Shown here: one piece after another, positions 24,185-33,686 of the stretch | Numbering within the stretch: position 1 is the first letter of the stretch | Layout: each line of letters starts with the position of its first letter | Assembly: GCA_043392685.1 (NCBI GenBank) | Contig: JBHZGM010000002.1 | Strand: one strand, 5' to 3' | Length of the DNA stretch: 64,000 bases | DNA from: Metapseudomonas sp043392685 | Lineage (GTDB): Bacteria; Pseudomonadota; Gammaproteobacteria; Pseudomonadales; Pseudomonadaceae | The notes under the pieces: model-generated | Databases searched by the model: none | What the model was told of the DNA's origin: nothing | Seen by the model: only the letters and a program-made list of their open reading frames with translations | Made by a program: the position numbers and the translations under genes

Positions 24185-24679
24185 TCAGGACTCGCGGCCG
24201 TGAGCCGCCGAGGCCAGTTGCCCGGTGTCTACCCGGACGAAGACGGAGTCGCCGACGGCGGTCAGCACGTCCCCTGCATAGACCTCGCAGATTATCCGGC
24301 TCTTGCGGCCCAGTTCGCCCTCCAGCCGTGCGCGCAGGAGCAACGGCACGCCCATGGGCGTCGGCTTGATGAACTTGATGCCGAGGTTGCCGGTGACGCA
24401 CTCGATGCGTGGCTGGCTGCCGGGCTCACGGTTCTCGCCGCGGTAGTGGTAGGCCATGGCGGTCCAGTTGGAGTGGCAGTCCACCAGCATGGCGATCAGC
24501 CCGCCATACACCAGGTCCGGCCAGCCGCAGTACTTGGCATCCGGCAGGTGTTCGGCCACGACGTGTACGCCGTCCTCGTGCCAGCGGCTCTTGATTTGCA
24601 GACCGTGATGGTTGCGGCTGCCACAGCCGTAGCAGACGCCTTCCGGCGCGGCGGAGTCCTGCAGGGAAATGTCTTGCAT
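24185..24679 (-). CDS. Hotdog-fold thioesterase (PaaI-like)
   Basis: The 164-residue protein has a hotdog core with VYGGLIAMLVDCHSNWTA (the helix region with the acidic Asp, as in PaaI-type thioesterases) and IKFIKPTPMGVPLLLRARL. A notable N-terminal motif is CYGCGSRNHHGLQIK, a CxxC-plus-His cluster shared by a known subgroup that may bind metal. Probable role: hydrolysis of an acyl-CoA; substrate unknown. It is 81 bases downstream of the vwa gene's terminator. Confidence 0.82.
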   Translation of the reverse strand: MQDISLQDSAAPEGVCYGCGSRNHHGLQIKSRWHEDGVHVVAEHLPDAKYCGWPDLVYGGLIAMLVDCHSNWTAMAYHYRGENREPGSQPRIECVTGNLGIKFIKPTPMGVPLLLRARLEGELGRKSRIICEVYAGDVLTAVGDSVFVRVDTGQLASAAHGRES

Positions 24680-24736
24680 GATTGGCTCGTTGCGAAGAAA
24701 CAGGCGCCAAGCCTAGCGGCTTTGGCCACAAAGTAG

Positions 24737-24758
24737 AACGGGCCCTTCCGGGCCCGTT
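24737..24758 (-). terminator. Terminator hairpin after the vwa gene
   Basis: AACGGGCCC (24737-24745) and GGGCCCGTT (24750-24758) pair perfectly around TTCC, just past the vwa stop. The T-rich tail on the minus strand is weak (TCTACTTT), so termination may be partial. Confidence 0.65.
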
Positions 24759-24760
24759 TG

Positions 24761-25939
24761 TCATTTCGAGAGGAACTTCATCCCTTCCTCCAGGCCCTGC
24801 AGGGTCAGGGGGTGCATCTGGTCGTTGATCAGCTCGCGGACGATGCCGGTGGAGGCCGTGTAGTTCCAGGTGTCCTTGGGGTAGGGGTTGATCCAGATGA
24901 GCTTCTTGTACTTCTCCATGAAGCGCTTCATCCAGACGTAGCCCGGCTCTTCGTTCCAGTGTTCGACGCTGCCGCCGGCCTGGGTGATCTCGTAGGGCGC
25001 CATGGCGGCGTCGCCGACGAAGACCACCTTGTAGTCCGGGCCGTACTTGTGCAGCAGGTCAAGGGTGGAGGTGCGCTCGGAGGTTCGGCGCAGATTGTTC
25101 TTCCACACGGACTCGTAGATGAAGTTGTGGAAGTAGAAGTACTCCAGGTGCTTGAACTCGGTCTTGCACGCCGAGAAGAGCTCTTCGCAGACCTTCACGT
25201 GGGCGTCCATGGAGCCGCCGATGTCCAGCAGCAGGAGCAGCTTGACGGTGTTGCGGCGTTCCGGGCGCATCTGGATGTTGAGCAGGCCGGCGTCGCGGGC
25301 GGTGTGGTCGATGGTGCCGTCCAGGTCCAGCTCTTCCGCCGCGCCTTCGCGGGCGAACTTGCGTAGGCGGCGCAAGGCGACCTTGATGTTGCGGGTGCCC
25401 AGTTCCACCTGGTCGTCGAGGTTCTTGTACTCGCGCTGGTCCCAGACTTTCACGGCCCGGCCCTGGCGTTTGCCGGCATCGCCCACGCGGATGCCTTCGG
25501 GGTTGAAACCGCCGGAGCCGAAGGGACTGGTACCGCCGGTGCCGATCCACTTGTTGCCGCCGGCATGGCGCTCCTTCTGCTCTTCGAGGCGCTTCTTGAA
25601 CTCTTCGATCAGCTTGTCCAGGCCGCCGAGGGACTGGATCTGTGCACGCTCCTCATCGGTGAGCATGCGTTCGAATTCCTTGCGCAGCCATTCCTCGGGA
25701 ATCAGCGCCTGGAGGTAGTCGTCGAGCTTCTCCAGGCCCTTGAAGTAGGCGGAGAAAGCGCGGTCGAACTTGTCGAAATGACGCTCGTCCTTGACCAGCA
25801 CCGTACGGGCGAGGAAGTAGAACTCGTCCATGTCGGCGAACACCACGTTGTGCTTCAACGCGTTGATCAGGTCCAGCAGCTCGCGGACCGACACCGGCAC
25901 CTTGGCTGCGCGCATTTCGTTGAACAGGTTGAGCAGCAT
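24761..25939 (-). CDS. VWA-domain (CoxE-like) protein
   Basis: The 392-residue protein has an N-terminal helical region starting MLLNLFNEMRAAKVPVSVRE, a coiled-coil stretch (EEFKKRLEEQKERHAGG), and a C-terminal von Willebrand A domain. Its MIDAS begins LLLLDIGGSMDAHV, with further conserved VFVGDAAM and NPYPKDTWNY. In known pairs the VWA protein works with a MoxR AAA+ ATPase to remodel or assemble a target. The partner moxR lies upstream on the same strand, but a GFA gene sits between. Confidence 0.9.
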   Translation of the reverse strand: MLLNLFNEMRAAKVPVSVRELLDLINALKHNVVFADMDEFYFLARTVLVKDERHFDKFDRAFSAYFKGLEKLDDYLQALIPEEWLRKEFERMLTDEERAQIQSLGGLDKLIEEFKKRLEEQKERHAGGNKWIGTGGTSPFGSGGFNPEGIRVGDAGKRQGRAVKVWDQREYKNLDDQVELGTRNIKVALRRLRKFAREGAAEELDLDGTIDHTARDAGLLNIQMRPERRNTVKLLLLLDIGGSMDAHVKVCEELFSACKTEFKHLEYFYFHNFIYESVWKNNLRRTSERTSTLDLLHKYGPDYKVVFVGDAAMAPYEITQAGGSVEHWNEEPGYVWMKRFMEKYKKLIWINPYPKDTWNYTASTGIVRELINDQMHPLTLQGLEEGMKFLSK

Positions 25940-25967
25940 GGCTGCACCCTCGTCTATCTGTTGGTTC

Positions 25968-26363
25968 TCAGGAGCGGGGCTCCTGGAGCAGGCTGTCGGC
26001 GATGGCGTACCAGTCGGCCTTGGATTCCGGAAAGATGTGCTTCTGCGGGATCGGGCCCAGCGGCGAGTCCAGCGTGCCCAGGGCGACTGAAACCCAGTCG
26101 GGATGGGCGTTCTCGCTGTACCACAGCAGGGTTGAGCCGCACTGCCGGCAGAAGGACCGGGTCACGCCGGGGGAGGAGTGGTACCGGGCCAGCGCATCCT
26201 CGCCCTGTACCAGGCGGAAGGCGCTCCAGCGCACGTTGCCATAGGTGCCGAACGCCGCCCCGTGGCCTTTGCGGCACTGGCTGCAATGGCAATGGGTGGC
26301 GGAATTGATGGGCGCGTCGATCTCGTATTTCACCGCGCCGCACAGGCAACTGCCGTGGTGCAT
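25968..26363 (-). CDS. GFA-family (glutathione-dependent formaldehyde-activating type) protein
   Basis: The 131-residue zinc protein has CLCGAVKYEI and CHCSQCRKGHG, then FCRQCGSTL, the full Cys pattern of the GFA fold (two zinc sites). Family members are annotated as S-hydroxymethylglutathione synthase or related; real substrates are mostly untested. It lies between moxR and vwa, 28 bases before vwa and 73 bases after moxR. A palindromic repeat occupies the larger gap. Confidence 0.88.
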   Translation of the reverse strand: MHHGSCLCGAVKYEIDAPINSATHCHCSQCRKGHGAAFGTYGNVRWSAFRLVQGEDALARYHSSPGVTRSFCRQCGSTLLWYSENAHPDWVSVALGTLDSPLGPIPQKHIFPESKADWYAIADSLLQEPRS

Positions 26364-26403
26364 GGCTGGTCTCCTAAGTGGGCGGGATTACCCTCAGCCC
26401 CGG

Positions 26404-26429
26404 CCCCTCTCCCGCAAGCGGGAGAGGGG
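26404..26429. repeat. CCCCTCTCCCGC palindrome
   Basis: Perfect 12-base arms (26404-26415 and 26418-26429) are separated by AA. A copy with 11-base arms is at 44314-44337 and a degenerate longer variant at about 29792-29836. It lies in the moxR-GFA gap. Confidence 0.85.
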
Positions 26430-26436
26430 AGGTTCG

Positions 26437-27282
26437 TCAGCGGCTGGCGCGGCGGCTCATGAAGGCCAGGCGTTCCAGCAACTGTACGTCCTGCTCGTTC
26501 TTCACCAGGGCGCCGGCCAGCGGCGGGATGGCCTTGGTGGGGTCGCGCTCGCGCAGCACGGCTTCGCCGATGTTGTCGGCCATCAGCAGCTTCAGCCAGT
26601 CCACCAGCTCGGAGGTGGAGGGCTTTTTCTTCAGGCCAGGGACCTTGCGCACGTCGAAGAACACGTCCAGCGCCTCGGATACCAGCGAATTGCTGATATT
26701 CGGGTAGTGCACATCGACGATCTTTTGCAGGGTGTCGCGGTCGGGGAAGGCGATGTAGTGGAAGAAGCAGCGGCGCAGGAAGGCGTCCGGCAGCTCTTTC
26801 TCGTTGTTGGAGGTGATGATGATGATCGGGCGCTGCTTGGCCTTGATGGTTTCGTTGGTCTCGTAGACGTAGAACTCCATCTTGTCGAGTTCCTGCAGCA
26901 GGTCGTTGGGGAACTCGATGTCGGCCTTGTCGATCTCGTCGATCAGCAGGATGACGCGCTCTTCGGACTCGAACGCCTCCCACAGCTTGCCTTTCTTGAT
27001 GTAGTTGCGAACGTCGTGGACTTTGTCGGAATTCAGCTGGGAATCCCGCAGGCGGCTCACCGCGTCGTATTCGTACAGGCCCTGATGCGCCTTGGTGGTG
27101 GACTTGATGTGCCAGGTGATCAGCCTGGCGCCGAAGGCCTCGGCCAGTTGCTCGGCCAGCATGGTCTTGCCGGTACCCGGCTCGCCCTTGACCAGCAGCG
27201 GGCGCTGCAGGGTGATGGCGGCATTCACCGCGAGCTTGAGGTCATCGGTGGCGACGTAGGACTGGGTGCCTTCGAACTTCAT
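26437..27282 (-). CDS. MoxR-type AAA+ ATPase
   Basis: The 281-residue AAA+ protein has Walker A GEPGTGKT (residues 33-40), Walker B LLIDEID (112-118), sensor 1 in IIIITSNN, and an arginine finger region with AFLRRCFFHY. Together with the VWA protein encoded downstream it should form an ATP-driven chaperone pair, as for MoxR/CoxE or RavA/ViaA. ATG at 27282 starts MKFEGTQSYV. It is the first gene of the cluster; cysK lies divergently upstream. Confidence 0.93.
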   Translation of the reverse strand: MKFEGTQSYVATDDLKLAVNAAITLQRPLLVKGEPGTGKTMLAEQLAEAFGARLITWHIKSTTKAHQGLYEYDAVSRLRDSQLNSDKVHDVRNYIKKGKLWEAFESEERVILLIDEIDKADIEFPNDLLQELDKMEFYVYETNETIKAKQRPIIIITSNNEKELPDAFLRRCFFHYIAFPDRDTLQKIVDVHYPNISNSLVSEALDVFFDVRKVPGLKKKPSTSELVDWLKLLMADNIGEAVLRERDPTKAIPPLAGALVKNEQDVQLLERLAFMSRRASR

Positions 27283-27505
27283 CAGGGAATCCTCGGACGT
27301 ATCGCTCCGGTTGGAAAACCGGACGGTTCAGTATTTGGGAAAGGGCTGACTATAACGCGGGTACAAGTCGACTGTGAACGCAGAACCCTCATTCAGTCAC
27401 TGAATGGCAGGAATGCCCTCTCTCCGGCCCGGCGAGCGCTGGACGCTGCCCCGGGCGCCGCCTTAGGCTTGCGGCTCCTTTTTCCGCCATGACAAGGATT
27501 CCGCC

Positions 27506-28480
<975 letters not shown>

Positions 28481-28491
28481 GCTCCGGCCGG

Positions 28492-28522
28492 TCCACCCCG
28501 TGGCGAAGGCGGGGTGGACCAT
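28492..28522. terminator. Hairpin between cysK and the EamA gene
   Basis: GGTCCACCCC (28492-28501) and GGGGTGGACC (28513-28522) form a perfect 10-base stem. No T-tract follows on either side, so it is a transcript-end hairpin without a canonical rho-independent tail. Confidence 0.55.
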
Positions 28523-28558
28523 CCGCTGGCCGGGTTTCCTTGCAGGCAGTACGGAAAT

Positions 28559-29467
28559 TCATCCCGCCGATTTCACCGCAGCCGGCACCGCCGCCGGCTT
28601 GAGCACCAACCACAGCGCCAGGGCGATCAGCACACCGCCTTGCAGGTGCGCCATCGATACGGACTCGCCGAGCAGCAGCACGCCCCAGAACACGCCGAAC
28701 GGCGGGATCAGGAAGGTCACTGTCATGGTCTTCACCGGGCCGACGCTGGCGATCAGGCGGAAGTAGAGGATGTAGGCGAACGAGGTGCAGAGGAAACCCA
28801 GCGCCGCCAGGGCCACCCAGGTGCCGGGATGCAGCAGGGGTTCCAGCGGCATGCTTGGGGCATCCCAGGCGAACGCCGGCACCAGGCACAGGGTGGCGCC
28901 GATCTGGCAGCCCAGCGCCACTATTCCGCTGTCCATGCCGCCCGCCTCGGTGATCCAGCGTTTGGTCATGAAACCGGCGAAGCCATAGCAGGTGGTCGCT
29001 ACCAGGCAGGCCGCCGCGCCCCAGAGCAGCTGGGCATCGAAGGCCACCGGCCCGGTGCGGGTCAGCACGGCAACACCGGCCAGCCCCAGCAGCACGCCGG
29101 TGGCCTTGGCGCCGGTGAGTTTCTCGCTGAAGAACAGCGCGCCGATGAGCACGCCCATGAGTGGCGTCGTCGCGTTGAGGATCGCCGAGTAGCCGGCCGG
29201 TAGCACCTGCGCCGCCAGCGCGTACATCGCTGCCGGAACGCCTGAGCTGACGGTGCCGATCACCAGCGTCTTGCCCAGCTTGCCGCGAAAATTCCAGTCG
29301 CTGCGCAGCACCGCGAGGATCACCGCAAGTCCGATGGCCGACAGCAGCACACGCAGGAAGGCCGTGGGCAACGCACCGATTTCCGGCACCAGCATGCGGA
29401 TAAATAGAAAGCTGGCGCCCCAGATGGCGGCAAGGCTCAGCAGGCGGACGAGGTCGGCGGGTTTCAT
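28559..29467 (-). CDS. EamA/DMT-family transporter
   Basis: The 302-residue protein has ten hydrophobic helices in two repeated EamA halves; each half ends with a family-like stretch (GVLIGALFFSEKLTG and GVFWGVLLLGESVSM). The substrate is unknown; metabolite efflux is common in this family. ATG at 29467 gives MKPADLVRLLSL; the longer frame adds 21 residues without membrane character. It converges on cysK, so a role in cysteine or serine efflux is possible but unproven. Confidence 0.87.
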   Translation of the reverse strand: MKPADLVRLLSLAAIWGASFLFIRMLVPEIGALPTAFLRVLLSAIGLAVILAVLRSDWNFRGKLGKTLVIGTVSSGVPAAMYALAAQVLPAGYSAILNATTPLMGVLIGALFFSEKLTGAKATGVLLGLAGVAVLTRTGPVAFDAQLLWGAAACLVATTCYGFAGFMTKRWITEAGGMDSGIVALGCQIGATLCLVPAFAWDAPSMPLEPLLHPGTWVALAALGFLCTSFAYILYFRLIASVGPVKTMTVTFLIPPFGVFWGVLLLGESVSMAHLQGGVLIALALWLVLKPAAVPAAVKSAG

Positions 29468-29971
29468 GGCAGGCTCCAGGCAGTGGAGCCGGCAAGATGC
29501 GCCGCCGGGGAAGGGCGGCGCAATCCACAACTTGCTTTCAAATTGGCGGAACAGTTTGACGCGGGGCCGGCCTGGCTTTCTGTGGGGGCGAATTCATTCG
29601 CGAAGGGTTGCGCAGCAGCCCCATTGGACCTTGCCTCGCACGCCTCTCGCGGCATCCATGCCGCTCGTCCCCTGCGCAACGATTCTGCGCGGAGTCCGGG
29701 AGGATGTAGGAGCGAGCTCTGCTCGCGATTCGCTGTGTGGGACATTCGCGAGCAGAGCTTGCTACGGTGTTTCGGTCCGTTAGGGAGGCGGCTCCCCTCT
29801 CCTGCCGGGGCTCAGGGCGGGGGCCGGGGGAGAGGGACGTGTCAGGCGGAACGGAGGCCTGAAACCCCTGGCTAGAGCGTTCCCTTCAACACTGCAACAG
29901 CTAACGCAGACATAGCCAATGAATTCGCCCCCACAATTGAATGCAACTGCCTGTTTCCCCTTTTCCCGGGC
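29468..29971. other. 504-base gene-free, repeat-rich gap
   Basis: No gene is supported. It contains the GGGGGCGAATTC repeat at 29581-29602, the imperfect REP at 29705-29764, a degenerate CCCCTCTCC/GGGGGAGAGG element near 29792-29836, and an inverted GAATTCGCCCCCACA fragment at 29914-29936. The left end should hold the EamA gene promoter. Confidence 0.6.
29705..29764. repeat. Imperfect REP element
   Basis: TGTAGGAGCGAGCTCTGCTCGCGA (29705-29728; reported as two parts: TGTAGGAGCGAG, CTCTGCTCGCGA) pairs with a shortened right arm at 29746-29764. It resembles the element at 11803-11867 with CTCTG in place of CTTG and a decayed right end. Confidence 0.75.
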
Positions 29972-30703
29972 TTAGAAGCGCTTGCTCACACTCACCACCC
30001 AGGTCGAGCTGCACACATCGGTGAAACCGTAGTAGCTGGCGCATTCCGACTCGGAGAGGTCGGTATCGACATAAGCGAGGCCCCAGGTGACGCCGACGAA
30101 GTCGCGGGTCAGCCTGGCCTCCCACTCGTGGTAGGCATCGGAACTTTCGCCCCGGGCCGACCAGAACAGCGGGTCCTTGAAGTCGTTGCGTCCGTAACGC
30201 AGCTTCAGGCCCACGTCGAGGGGAAGGGTGTTCTCGTAGCCGATGTAGCTGTAGAGCGTGTCCTGCTTCTCGCCGATCAGGTTCTTCGCGTCGCTGGAAT
30301 ACTGGGCGGCGAAAGTGAAGCCGTAGGCGCCGAGAATGGCGTAGGCCTCGCTCTGGTTGAACTGCCCTTCCTTCGGGTAGCTGTACTTGATGTAGCCGAG
30401 ATCCAGGTTCACTTCGTCGGTGACCGGCCAATACCAGCCGACGTAGTAGTCCAGTTCATGGCGGGTCTTGAGGCCGAAGCCGAAATCGACGTTCGAGGTC
30501 CATACACCAGCATAGAGGCCGCTGCTGTGCAGCAGAGTGGCATTGGTTTGAGCCGCCGGGTCGTTCTGGGTCTGGGAGATGCCACGGGTGCGATAGTCGC
30601 TGACCAGCGCCAAGTCGACTTGCAGGGAAAAGTCATCGTTCAGTTCTACGGCCTGGGAGGCCAGCGGAGCCAGGATCAAGGCAAGAAGGGGAGCGCGTTT
30701 CAT
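29972..30703 (-). CDS. TorF-family putative porin
   Basis: The 243-residue protein has a signal peptide (LLALILAPLASQA-VEL) and a beta-barrel ending in VSVSKRF with terminal Phe. The pattern LVSDYRTRGISQTQNDPA near the mature N-terminus and the repeated aromatic strands match the TorF (TIGR02001) group of outer-membrane proteins. The substrate is unknown. Its 3' end is preceded by a repeat fragment; upstream lies the amidohydrolase gene on the same strand. Confidence 0.85.
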   Translation of the reverse strand: MKRAPLLALILAPLASQAVELNDDFSLQVDLALVSDYRTRGISQTQNDPAAQTNATLLHSSGLYAGVWTSNVDFGFGLKTRHELDYYVGWYWPVTDEVNLDLGYIKYSYPKEGQFNQSEAYAILGAYGFTFAAQYSSDAKNLIGEKQDTLYSYIGYENTLPLDVGLKLRYGRNDFKDPLFWSARGESSDAYHEWEARLTRDFVGVTWGLAYVDTDLSESECASYYGFTDVCSSTWVVSVSKRF

Positions 30704-30807
30704 CGAGGGTTTCCCGTTGTTGTGATTGTTCGGGCAGATGCGGGCAAGGCTCCGCCAGCCCCCGCCAGGTAGCGGGGGATGAGTGCGGAGCAGGTGGTGA
30801 CTTGGCG

Positions 30808-32550
30808 TTAGAGGGAGGCGTTGAAGACTTCGCGACCGGCGAACCAGGTCTTCAGTACCCGGGTGTCGCGCAGGGCTTCGGGTTCGACCTGGAACACGTC
30901 ACGGTCGAGCAGGATCAGGTCGGCCTGCTTGCCCGGCTTCAGGGAGCCGATCTGCTTGTCCAGGCCGATGGTGCGTGCCGAGTTGAGGGTGTAGGCCTGG
31001 AACATGGTTTCGCGGTCGATTTCCTCGTCTGCGTTCAGCACGCCCTTGGGACCCTTGCGACTGATCGCCTGGTAGATGGCCTTCCAGGGGGCCGGGGTGC
31101 TTACCGGCCAGTCGCTGGCGCCGGAAATGGTCGCACCATTCTTCAGCAGCGATCGCGCCGGGTACTGGTAGTGGAAGGCCATGGCGCTGATGTATGGCTG
31201 CACCAGGTCCAGGCTGAGCTCATCGGCGCTGGCCCAGTAGAGCTGCATGGAGGCGATTACCCCCAGCGGCTTGAAGCGGGCGAACTCCTTCGGGTTGACC
31301 ATCTGCAAGTGGGTCACCGAGTGGGCGATGCCGCTCTGGCGATCCCTGCGTGCCTGTTCGATGCCGTTGAGGGATTCGCGCACCGCGCGATCGCCGATGG
31401 CATGCACGTGCACCAGCCAGCCTCGGGCGTCGGCGGCGCTGACCAGTTCGCCGAAGTGCTCCGGGTCGATCAGCAGTTCGCCGCGCTTGTTCGAGTTTTT
31501 GTAGGGCTCGAGCATGGCGGCGGTCTGCGCCGGTACTTCCGCCACGCCGTCGGCGAAGACCTTGATGCCCGGCAGGGTCAGGTTGGGCACGCCCTGGAAC
31601 TGCTGGCGCACCTTGTCGAGGGTGTCCAGGTCGGCAGGAAGACTCTTCGGGTTGGCCACCAGCAAGGCCGCGACATGGGCGGTCAGCTCGCCCTTCTCGG
31701 CCAGCGCCTTGTAAGCGGGTAATACACCCAGGGTCTGGGCGGTGGGTTTGAAGTCGAACAGGGGTTCTCCTGGCGCCGCGTTGGCCGCCGGGTCCATCCA
31801 GGCGGTGATGCCCAGGCTGAGGTTGTAGCGCAGCGCCGAGCGGGCGGCCTTCAGCAGTTGTTCGGCGGACGCCTGTGGAAGCTGCGCCATCACCGGGTCC
31901 AGGCCGGCATCGGCGAGGAAGCCGTTGGGCTGACCGTCGGGGTGATGTCCGATGGTGGCCTGCGCCTCGCCTTTCAGGCTTTTCACCAAGGCGGCGTCGA
32001 TTCCAGCGCGTTCCAGCATGGCGCGGTTGGCCCAGCCGGTGTGGTGGTCCCAGCCGATGAAGAGGATCGGCACATCGGCCCATTCGCCCTGGTTGAAGCG
32101 CTGCTCCAGTTCCGCCACCTGGCCCCAGGCTGCTGAAGGCAGGCCGTTGACGCTGAGCACGTCGCCATGCCGGGCCTTGCCGTTGTCGCGCCACTGGCGC
32201 AGGCGCTGTTCCAGTTCGGCCACGGGTACCAGCTGGCCACCAAGACTGGCCGAGTCCAGCTCCAGCCCGCCAAAGATGGCGTGGGAATGGGAGTCGATGA
32301 AGCCCGGCATCAGCACCTTGCCGCCGAGATCGACCACCCGGGTGCCGGGTGCTTTCAGGCGCAGGACTTCGGCGTTGCTGCCGACGGCGCGAACCTTGCC
32401 GTCTTCCACGGCCACGGCCTGTTGCAGGGCCTGGCCGGGCTCGGAGGTATAGACCTTGGCGTTATGCAGGATGAGATCGACCGCCGCGAAGCTTTCCATG
32501 GAGGAACAAGACAGCGCGACGGCTAGGAGGGTTGGGGTAAGGGCCTTCAT
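30808..32550 (-). CDS. Exported YtcJ-like amidohydrolase
   Basis: The 580-residue metal-dependent hydrolase has an N-terminal signal peptide (MKALTPTLLAVALS... SFA-AVD). The amidohydrolase core follows: VLMPGFIDSHSHAIFGG (first metal histidines), VHAIGDRAVRESLNGIE, a later His in HSVTHLQMV, and the acidic residue in GASDWPVSTPAPW. The YtcJ/AepA branch includes exoenzyme regulators and N-substituted amine hydrolases; substrate unknown. The LysR gene is transcribed divergently 105 bases away, and the TorF porin lies downstream 104 bases on, suggesting an uptake-and-hydrolysis unit. Confidence 0.85.
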   Translation of the reverse strand: MKALTPTLLAVALSCSSMESFAAVDLILHNAKVYTSEPGQALQQAVAVEDGKVRAVGSNAEVLRLKAPGTRVVDLGGKVLMPGFIDSHSHAIFGGLELDSASLGGQLVPVAELEQRLRQWRDNGKARHGDVLSVNGLPSAAWGQVAELEQRFNQGEWADVPILFIGWDHHTGWANRAMLERAGIDAALVKSLKGEAQATIGHHPDGQPNGFLADAGLDPVMAQLPQASAEQLLKAARSALRYNLSLGITAWMDPAANAAPGEPLFDFKPTAQTLGVLPAYKALAEKGELTAHVAALLVANPKSLPADLDTLDKVRQQFQGVPNLTLPGIKVFADGVAEVPAQTAAMLEPYKNSNKRGELLIDPEHFGELVSAADARGWLVHVHAIGDRAVRESLNGIEQARRDRQSGIAHSVTHLQMVNPKEFARFKPLGVIASMQLYWASADELSLDLVQPYISAMAFHYQYPARSLLKNGATISGASDWPVSTPAPWKAIYQAISRKGPKGVLNADEEIDRETMFQAYTLNSARTIGLDKQIGSLKPGKQADLILLDRDVFQVEPEALRDTRVLKTWFAGREVFNASL

Positions 32551-32623
32551 CGTTTTTTCCGGTTCTTGTTGGTCTGCAGGTGAGCCTAACCAAGCCGGAG
32601 AAGCAGCAGAATGCTATGTTCTC

Positions 32624-32638
32624 GCACAACTTTTGTGC
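32624..32638. promoter_or_regulatory. GCACAA-CTT-TTGTGC inverted repeat (possible LysR site)
   Basis: A perfect 6+6 inverted repeat lies in the divergent intergenic region between the amidohydrolase (start 32550) and lysR (start 32656). LysR-type proteins usually bind such dyads between divergent genes. The assignment is inferred from position. Confidence 0.5.
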
Positions 32639-32655
32639 CGGTCTGGAACAGATCA

Positions 32656-33570
32656 ATGGACAAGCTCAGTGCGCTCAACATGTTCGTCGCCACCGCCGAA
32701 TACGGCAGTTTCAGCCGCGCGGCCGAGCACCTCGGCAAGACCCCTTCGGCGTTGACCAAGGCGGTCGGGCATCTGGAATACGAGCTGGGCGTGCGTCTGT
32801 TCGAGCGCACCACCCGGCGCATGACACTGACCGAAGCCGGTCATATCTACCTGGAGGGCGCACGGCAGGCATTGATGCAATTGCAACTGGCCAGTGAGGA
32901 AGTGGACCAGTTGCAACACGAACTGCGTGGCATCTTGCGCCTTACCGCGCCGCCGTCCTTCGGTCCGGCGTTCCTCAACGAGGTTTGTTGCCGCTTCATG
33001 GATGCCCATCCCCAGGTGCGGCTGGAGGTGGACCTCAACGATGCCTTCGTCGACCTGATCGACGGTGGCTACGACCTCGCCCTGCGTGATGGCCCCACCG
33101 ATCTGCCGGGGTTGATCGCACGGCCCCTGGTGGAGAACCGCATTCTGCTCTGTGCCAGTCCGGAATACTTGAGGCGCAAAGGCCTGGAAGTGTCGCTGGA
33201 GACCTATCTTCAACATGACTGGCTGATCTTCCAGCATCCGCTGCTCAACCGGCATTTCTGGTGGCTACGGCGCGACGGCGAGCGCATACGCCTGCCGCAA
33301 CCCGTGCCACGAATGGCCAGTGACAACTACGACTTCCTGCTCGCCTGTCTCTTGGCCGGCCATGGCTTGCAGGTGCTTCCGCAATGGAGTGCGGCGCCCT
33401 ATCTGGCCAGCGGCCAACTGGTTAACGTGCTGACAGACTGCGAGATGGAGCCGGATGTCTTCGGTCCCTGGGTTCATGTTCTCTACCTGGCTCACCGCCG
33501 CCGCACACGCAAGGTCCGGGTGTTCATCGAGATGCTGGAGGTCTGCCTGCGGGAGAAGGGAATTGCCTAG
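32656..33570 (+). CDS. LysR-family regulator
   Basis: The 304-residue protein begins MDKLSALNMFVATAEYGSFS, followed by the winged helix-turn-helix (RAAEHLGKTPSALTKAVGHL) and a periplasmic-binding-like effector domain (PSFGPAFLNEVCCRFMDAHP, then ILLCASPEYLRR). ATG at 32656 is the usual LysR start; the frame extends 15 codons upstream over the palindrome. It diverges from the amidohydrolase and is probably its regulator. Effector unknown. Confidence 0.92.
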   Translation: MDKLSALNMFVATAEYGSFSRAAEHLGKTPSALTKAVGHLEYELGVRLFERTTRRMTLTEAGHIYLEGARQALMQLQLASEEVDQLQHELRGILRLTAPPSFGPAFLNEVCCRFMDAHPQVRLEVDLNDAFVDLIDGGYDLALRDGPTDLPGLIARPLVENRILLCASPEYLRRKGLEVSLETYLQHDWLIFQHPLLNRHFWWLRRDGERIRLPQPVPRMASDNYDFLLACLLAGHGLQVLPQWSAAPYLASGQLVNVLTDCEMEPDVFGPWVHVLYLAHRRRTRKVRVFIEMLEVCLREKGIA

Positions 33571-33686
33571 GCAATGCAACTTGTTTGCGGCACCTGAGGC
33601 GGACATCGCCAATGAACTGGCCCCTACAACGCGCAATTTTTTCTGGCTAAGCTCGCCTTTCCCGTTTCAGCAGCCGAGACATCGAC

